The notes under the pieces were generated by a model. The model worked only from the letters and a program-made list of their open reading frames with translations. It had not been told where the DNA came from and made no database searches. This document shows positions 7,262 to 10,646 of a stretch of DNA of 10,646 nucleotides, piece after piece. Within the stretch, counting starts at the first letter, position 1. Every line of letters begins with the position of its first letter. Made by a program: the position numbers and the translations under genes. This DNA is from Hypholoma sublateritium FD-334 SS-4 (taxonomy: Eukaryota > Basidiomycota > Agaricomycetes > Agaricales > Strophariaceae): contig KN817681.1 of assembly GCA_000827495.1 (NCBI GenBank), positions 41,290 to 51,935 on the forward strand. Reading direction: 5' to 3'.

Positions 7262-7476
7262 CTAGCTGTCGTGGTCTTTGTAGGCTGCATACGGGCGCTC
7301 TTTGAGCATTTTGCACCATCGCTGGTGGTATCCAACCCAGAAGGCAGTGGTGTCAAGGTATCATGCGGATTAGCAGCTGCTGGCGGAGGCGCACCGTGGA
7401 ATAGTGCGGGACGGTGATGCATTCCATACGGCACTTCCAACAGTACAATAGGGTTTGATGCAAGGGGATTTGCAAT

Positions 7477-7541
7477 CTGACGTTGAAGAAATTACTTGAG
7501 TATAGGGTAGAGTCAAGGCCATATGTGAATCGCCAACTTAC
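7477..7541 (-). other. Intron 4 of the hypothetical gene (65 bp)
   Basis: It has a GTAAGT donor, a CTTGAC branch candidate and a GTCAG acceptor. It joins PSQDLNFT to IANPLASNPIVLLEVPYG in frame. Confidence 0.7.
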
Positions 7542-7727
7542 AGTGAAATTGAGATCCTGGGATGGGGTGGGCTGGAGATAAAGCATATGTCTACCTTCCT
7601 GTTGGTCCAGTTGTTAACTGGGACAGTGTCATCAGGGCAAACTCATTTGGGATGCATCATGCATCATTGCAGAATAAGGCACCATACCAGGAGTTCCTGG
7701 AGTTAACCTGATAGTTGGTAAAGGTAT

Positions 7728-7790
7728 CTACAGATTCAGTGTTTGTCAAGCCGGCACCATGCAAATGAACATACACCAGCAATATCTTAC
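7728..7790 (-). other. Intron 3 of the hypothetical gene (63 bp)
   Basis: It has a GTAAGA donor, CTTGAC and CTGAAT branch candidates and a TGTAG acceptor. It joins ...QASTSNT to IPLPTIRLTPG in frame. Confidence 0.65.
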
Positions 7791-8511
7791 TGTATTGGAT
7801 GTACTGGCCTGTATCTGACCCTCAGGCCCTGCGGGTGGAGCATGATGCAGATTTAGAGCATGCAGCTCATCAGCGTGTTCAAACACTACCTTGGACCTTT
7901 TCGCGCTGGCTTCTGAATGATAATCAGCAGGCCGTTTTGATTTGCTAGAATCCCTGCTGTTCTTCTTCAACCAGTTGTGGCATCATGAAGGGTAGTTGTC
8001 GGTAGCCACCAAATTTGCCTTCCAGTTAGCAGCACAAAAACGAAGCTCTGTGAAGCGCTGGGCCATGGATTGGTTGTAAGTAGCCAAACTCCTTGCATCC
8101 GCGTCGCTCCAAGTTCTCGGCAACTTAGCTTCTAATGCCATTTGCACCCATAGTGACCTTGCATACTGTCAAATTTCTGCCACTCGGTATCCATCAACCA
8201 CCATACCATCCTTGTATTCAATGTATTTCATTGTTACATTAATTCCTTGCGATGATTGATGCTTACCGTGACCAGCAGGACCAGGAGGTGAAGGCTCCTT
8301 AGACTCATCACCTTCTTCCTCAAGCTCCAGAAATAGCTCTGACTTGTCAGGTGGGTCTACTTGAAGAACATCGTCGTGCATAGCTGAGTTCCATTCCTGC
8401 CTAGTCCAGAACCGGACATTCGGATAATCATCACAACAAAGAGCAACGTGATTGTCGACACTGCCAAGGGTATTAGCCGGAATGCAGGTCAGCAGCATGT
8501 TATATGCCATC

Positions 8512-8559
8512 CTAGCATTTGAGTTAGATTACGCACAATAAGGTCACTACTGTACTTAC
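8512..8559 (-). other. Intron 2 of the hypothetical gene (48 bp)
   Basis: It has a consensus GTAAGT donor, a CTAAC branch site and a CTAG acceptor. Splicing joins LDAKLDTL to LMAYNM across a split Leu codon in frame. This is the best-supported intron in the gene. Confidence 0.8.
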
Positions 8560-8735
8560 AAAAGTGTGTCAAGTTTAGCATCAAGAGCTGTGTTTTTAGC
8601 CAAGAGTGCTGAATTTTCTTGCTGTGATTCGTTGAATCGGGCAAGGAGGTGGTGAAATTGAGTGGCAGGTATAAGTGAGTTTCTTGTACTGGGATTAGAC
8701 CAGCTCAACTCTGTAGAAACTTTTGAGGACCATGG

Positions 8736-8788
8736 CTGAATTATATTAGTAAACAATGCAGAAGGCATAACAACAAACTGTGTACCAC
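8736..8788 (-). other. Intron 1 of the hypothetical gene (53 bp)
   Basis: On the minus strand this runs from GTGGTA to ATTCAG with an excellent TACTAAT branch site 13 bases before the acceptor. Removing it joins ...HHTGSQ to PWSSKV in frame. The donor is weak; a GTACAC donor three bases further on is also in frame. Confidence 0.6.
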
Positions 8789-8929
8789 TTGTGAACCAGT
8801 GTGGTGTGATGATAATTGAACTGAACTTGGCTGAGAGCCTGCTATAGAAAAGTGGCCAGAAGTCAAATGACTGGAGAGGCTTCCTTCATTTGGAGTTGGA
8901 CTAGGTATAGGGAAAGAGTCCATTGACAT

Positions 8930-9178
8930 GTTTGAGGACGATGGTCAACTTCAACAAGTGATGGAACCAAATTCGTGTTACTACCCCGGGACGTTTGCTT
9001 ATGAAGATTCCGTCTTTCATAACATGCATATAATCAACAAACTCGATACTGGCAACATTTCACAATACACTACAACAATGACGATAGCGGCTACCCTAAC
9101 AAACAAGGAGTGAAGAATACTAGTAGCCCGTCAATAGTGTTCCAAGAAATTGTGAGGACTGAGCATATATCGATTACA
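8930..9178. other. Intergenic gap between the two minus-strand genes
   Basis: These 249 bp would hold the 3' end of the kinase transcript and the promoter of the hypothetical gene. I see no clear TATA box or polyadenylation signal that I would defend. The short plus-strand frame across it is not protein-like. Confidence 0.3.
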
Positions 9179-9775
9179 TCAACCACTGGGCGGAGGCCCC
9201 ATTGGATGGAAAGGCTGAATCTGAGAAATACTAGTACGTGCACGGGTGTTTGGGTATGAAGGCACACTCTCGATTTGAGGACACTTCTGGGGGGCACCCG
9301 CCGGTTTGTATTGAGTAAGTGCGGCATATTTGTGGGGTACTTCATGGATCGTCGAAATGTGTTGCAGGGCGTCGATGAGAATAGATCGAAACCTTTGGAA
9401 TAGAAGGTTGCGGCTGTCCATATCAACCTCCTTGATACCAGGATACACAATACGCAAGAGCTTTGACAAGAAAGGAGCAGCAGGAACCCAATATTCATTA
9501 ACAAAGTCTTTGGGATATTGGGCGAGATATTTGAGATCCACCGACTTGAGGTCCCGGAGAACTGAAAAATTGTCTTCATGGTGCCACTGAGAAACGTGCT
9601 GTTCTCGAGAAGTTGAGGGTTTGCTGACTTCAGCGCCGACAGGTCCAGATGTGAAGTACATGATGTGAATGAGTATCATACACAGGGATTCGATATCATG
9701 TGATAGTTGATGTGCGATTGCCCCCCCTCTTGGTGGTGGATACAGAAGATCAACAGACATATAAGGGATAGTCCC

Positions 9776-9829
9776 CTATGTATAGTCAATCAACATACTA
9801 TATATCAGACAAAGGAAATTCACACATAC
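9776..9829 (-). other. Intron in the FunK1-like gene (54 bp)
   Basis: On the minus strand this runs from GTATGT to ACATAG with a TTGAC-type branch site. Splicing joins VLTRS to GTIPYMSVDLL, giving the contiguous FunK1 activation-loop region. Confidence 0.82.
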
Positions 9830-9979
9830 CGATCTTGTCAACACAGATTGACCATCAGTAGCATTATGGCTGCAGTCAAAATCAATGATGCTTCCACCAG
9901 ATTCCACGTTGTATGGTAATCCATGTCTGTCGTAAAACATCTTTAGGGGATTCCTCCAAAATGCTTTCTTGTCCTCATC

Positions 9980-10243
9980 AAGAATGAGATCCAGTATTGC
10001 AGACGAGGTGAGATTTGGCTCTGAGACTGAAGAGATGGGGACCATTGCTTCAGAAGCAAGACTTGGCTCTGAGATTGAGGAGGCGGGATTTAATGCCAAT
10101 GGCAAGGAGGCGAGACTCAACTCCGAGACGGAGGGGACGGAATTCGATGCCAAAGACAAGGAAGCGAGATTCTGCTCCAAAAGCAAGGGGGCAGGATTTG
10201 ACGCCAATGAGGAAGCAAGATTCTGCTCCAAAAGGAGTGGTAC
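9980..10243 (-). repeat. In-frame 16-18 residue tandem repeat in the kinase fragment
   Basis: Five degenerate units each carry a Glu followed by Gln-Asn, Leu-Ser, Pro-Ser or Pro-Asn, then LAS or LTS and a Leu/Ala/Ser run. The Glu codons are 51, 54, 54 and 48 bp apart. On the top strand this appears as a purine-rich repeat with words such as GAAGCGAGATTCTGCTCC. The frame is kept through every unit, and the opposite strand is also largely open because of the biased composition. Confidence 0.75.
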
Positions 10244-10296
10244 CTACCACTTTTATCATAAACCTTAAGCAATTGCCTGCACAATTATTTTATTAT

Positions 10297-10470
10297 TGCC
10301 AAGTGAAGTTATGAAATAAGATGCTGCAACTATCTCATAACACTACATTATAACTATTTCATAACTTTTGGGCTATCTCATAACTATCTCATTCTCTTTT
10401 GAGCTGAGAATTTCATAACTTTTCATAATAACCATTTCATAACTACCTGATAACTTTGGTATTTCATAAC
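10297..10470. repeat. Cluster of TTTCATAAC-type short repeats
   Basis: About nine copies of a TYTCATAAC or close variant lie at roughly 10333, 10357, 10376, 10389, 10411, 10421, 10435, 10446 and 10462. The inverse form GTTATGAAA lies near 10307 and could pair with the first copy. Spacing is irregular, 10 to 25 bp. The stretch is AT-rich and non-coding. It resembles the TTATTTCATAATTTTC word at about 1772-1787 in the hAT-like element, so it may be an internal part of a related element. Confidence 0.5.
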
Positions 10471-10489
10471 TGTTGGAGTACTATATCAG

Positions 10490-10646
10490 GCAATTGATGG
10501 AGCTTATATAATATTACTGATGGCTACTATTTGCCTATTCCTTCATCAGACACAGCCACTCTCATCATATTATGGCCTCAAATTTAAACAAATATAAATA
10601 TACAGCCCACCTGCCCCATAAGGCTGGGCAGTAGTTTAATAAATGC
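10490..10646 (+). mobile_element. Partial copy related to the hAT-like element interior
   Basis: Positions 10566-10600 match 1497-1531 at 31 of 35 bases (core TGGCCTCAAAT), in the same orientation. Weaker similarity extends over 10531-10611 against 1462-1540. The element continues past the window, so neither end is defined. Its position just upstream of the kinase fragment suggests that an insertion may separate that fragment from its missing 5' part. Confidence 0.5.

Larger units (their letters stand above)
7020..8929 (-). pseudogene. Multi-exon hypothetical fungal protein, decayed
   Basis: The proposed exons are 8929-8789, 8735-8560, 8511-7791, 7727-7542, 7476-7262, 7186-7106 and 7052-7020. 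The ATG at 8929 starts a Ser/Pro-rich N-terminus, followed by a short coiled coil rich in Leu, Asn and Ala (FNESQQENSALLAKNTALD). Next comes a region with YPNVRFWTRQEW, an acidic patch (LELEEEGDESKE), then MVVDGYRV and YARSLWVQMALEAKLPRTW. A basic KKNSRDSSKSKRP linker follows. The tail LPAEQKQ plus VWEDKSKASL resembles the end of an HMG box. Breaks are TGA at 8169-8171, TGA at 7983-7985, three stops at 7614-7634, a one-base frame change near 7355 and TAG at 7262-7264. I recall similar uncharacterised multicopy proteins in agaricomycetes but cannot name the family. Function is unknown. Confidence 0.65.
9179..10243 (-). pseudogene. FunK1-type fungal protein kinase, C-lobe fragment with repeat-rich N-terminus
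   Basis: There are two exons, 10243-9830 and 9775-9179, joined in frame. The joined protein has SGGSIIDFDCSH (IDFD at 9875-9886, the DFG-equivalent metal-binding Asp), then GTIPYMSVDLLYPPP (P+1 loop region). These are followed by HQLSHDIESLCMILIHIMY, matching the FunK1 helix F pattern with its conserved Asp at 9695-9697, and an alpha-helical tail ending at a natural stop. FunK1 kinases are expanded in basidiomycetes. Missing here are the glycine loop, the ATP-binding Lys and the HRD-like catalytic loop. Upstream of IDFD lies only a short DEDKKAFWRNPLKMFYDRHG stretch and a Leu/Ala/Ser repeat. No in-frame stop or ATG is seen at the 5' edge; exon 1 may begin at a TAG acceptor (10244-10246). It cannot phosphorylate as it stands; it could be a truncated gene whose 5' part lies beyond the window. 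Confidence 0.7.

Noticed and set aside
9980..10268. Plus-strand repeat frames opposite the kinase fragment (Gly/Glu/Ala/Arg-rich)
   Set aside because: They are the antisense reading of the tandem repeat, open because of codon bias. The minus frame continues into recognisable kinase sequence.
1..10646. tRNA, rRNA, CRISPR array or bacterial operon
   Set aside because: I saw no tRNA-like arms, rRNA cores or evenly spaced identical repeats with unique spacers. Introns and fungal families argue for a eukaryote.

Overview
The window looks like a transposon-rich stretch of a filamentous fungal genome, most likely an agaricomycete basidiomycete. The pointers are short 48-75 bp GT-AG introns with CTRAY/TACTAAY branch sites, the C-terminal half of a FunK1-type fungal protein kinase, a Ty1/copia pol of fungal type, and many small inverted-repeat elements. 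Nothing looks bacterial. Runs of N (155, 415, 2037, 4211-4212, 4458, 6162, 6408-6409, 6601) show a draft assembly.

Layout. 1-130 is a G-rich patch of short repeats, and 131-600 has no gene I can support. 650-3349 (minus strand) is a dead, 5'-truncated Ty1/copia pol: end of integrase, reverse transcriptase and the start of RNase H. Its reverse transcriptase is split by an 892 bp hAT-like non-autonomous element (1257-2148) flanked by an 8 bp target duplication. The integrase side is cut at 3350 by the terminus of a second copy of that element family, and this copy is itself interrupted by a 278 bp MITE with perfect 27 bp terminal inverted repeats (3474-3751). The nesting therefore gives an order of events: copia first, then the hAT-like element, then the MITE.

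3907-6713 is a large fold-back structure. Two arms of about 1.07 kb are almost identical in inverted orientation (left position plus right position equals 10620) and surround a unique spacer. Each arm is built from degenerate 160-190 bp units. N calls fall at mirrored positions in both arms, so the structure needs long-read confirmation.

7020-8929 (minus) is a multi-exon hypothetical fungal gene, now a pseudogene, with a Ser/Pro-rich N-terminus, a short coiled coil, a basic linker and a C-terminal tail that recalls the end of an HMG box. 9179-10243 (minus) is a FunK1-like kinase fragment: the C-lobe is recognisable, but a Leu/Ala/Ser-rich tandem-repeat segment lies where the N-lobe and catalytic loop would be expected. 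10297-10470 is AT-rich with a cluster of TTTCATAAC-type repeats, and 10531-10611 matches the interior of the hAT-like element at 1462-1540.

No gene here is clearly intact. The two cellular genes lie head-to-tail on the minus strand 249 bp apart; nothing ties them into one pathway. The main interest is the layered mobile DNA, the fold-back structure and the odd kinase fragment.
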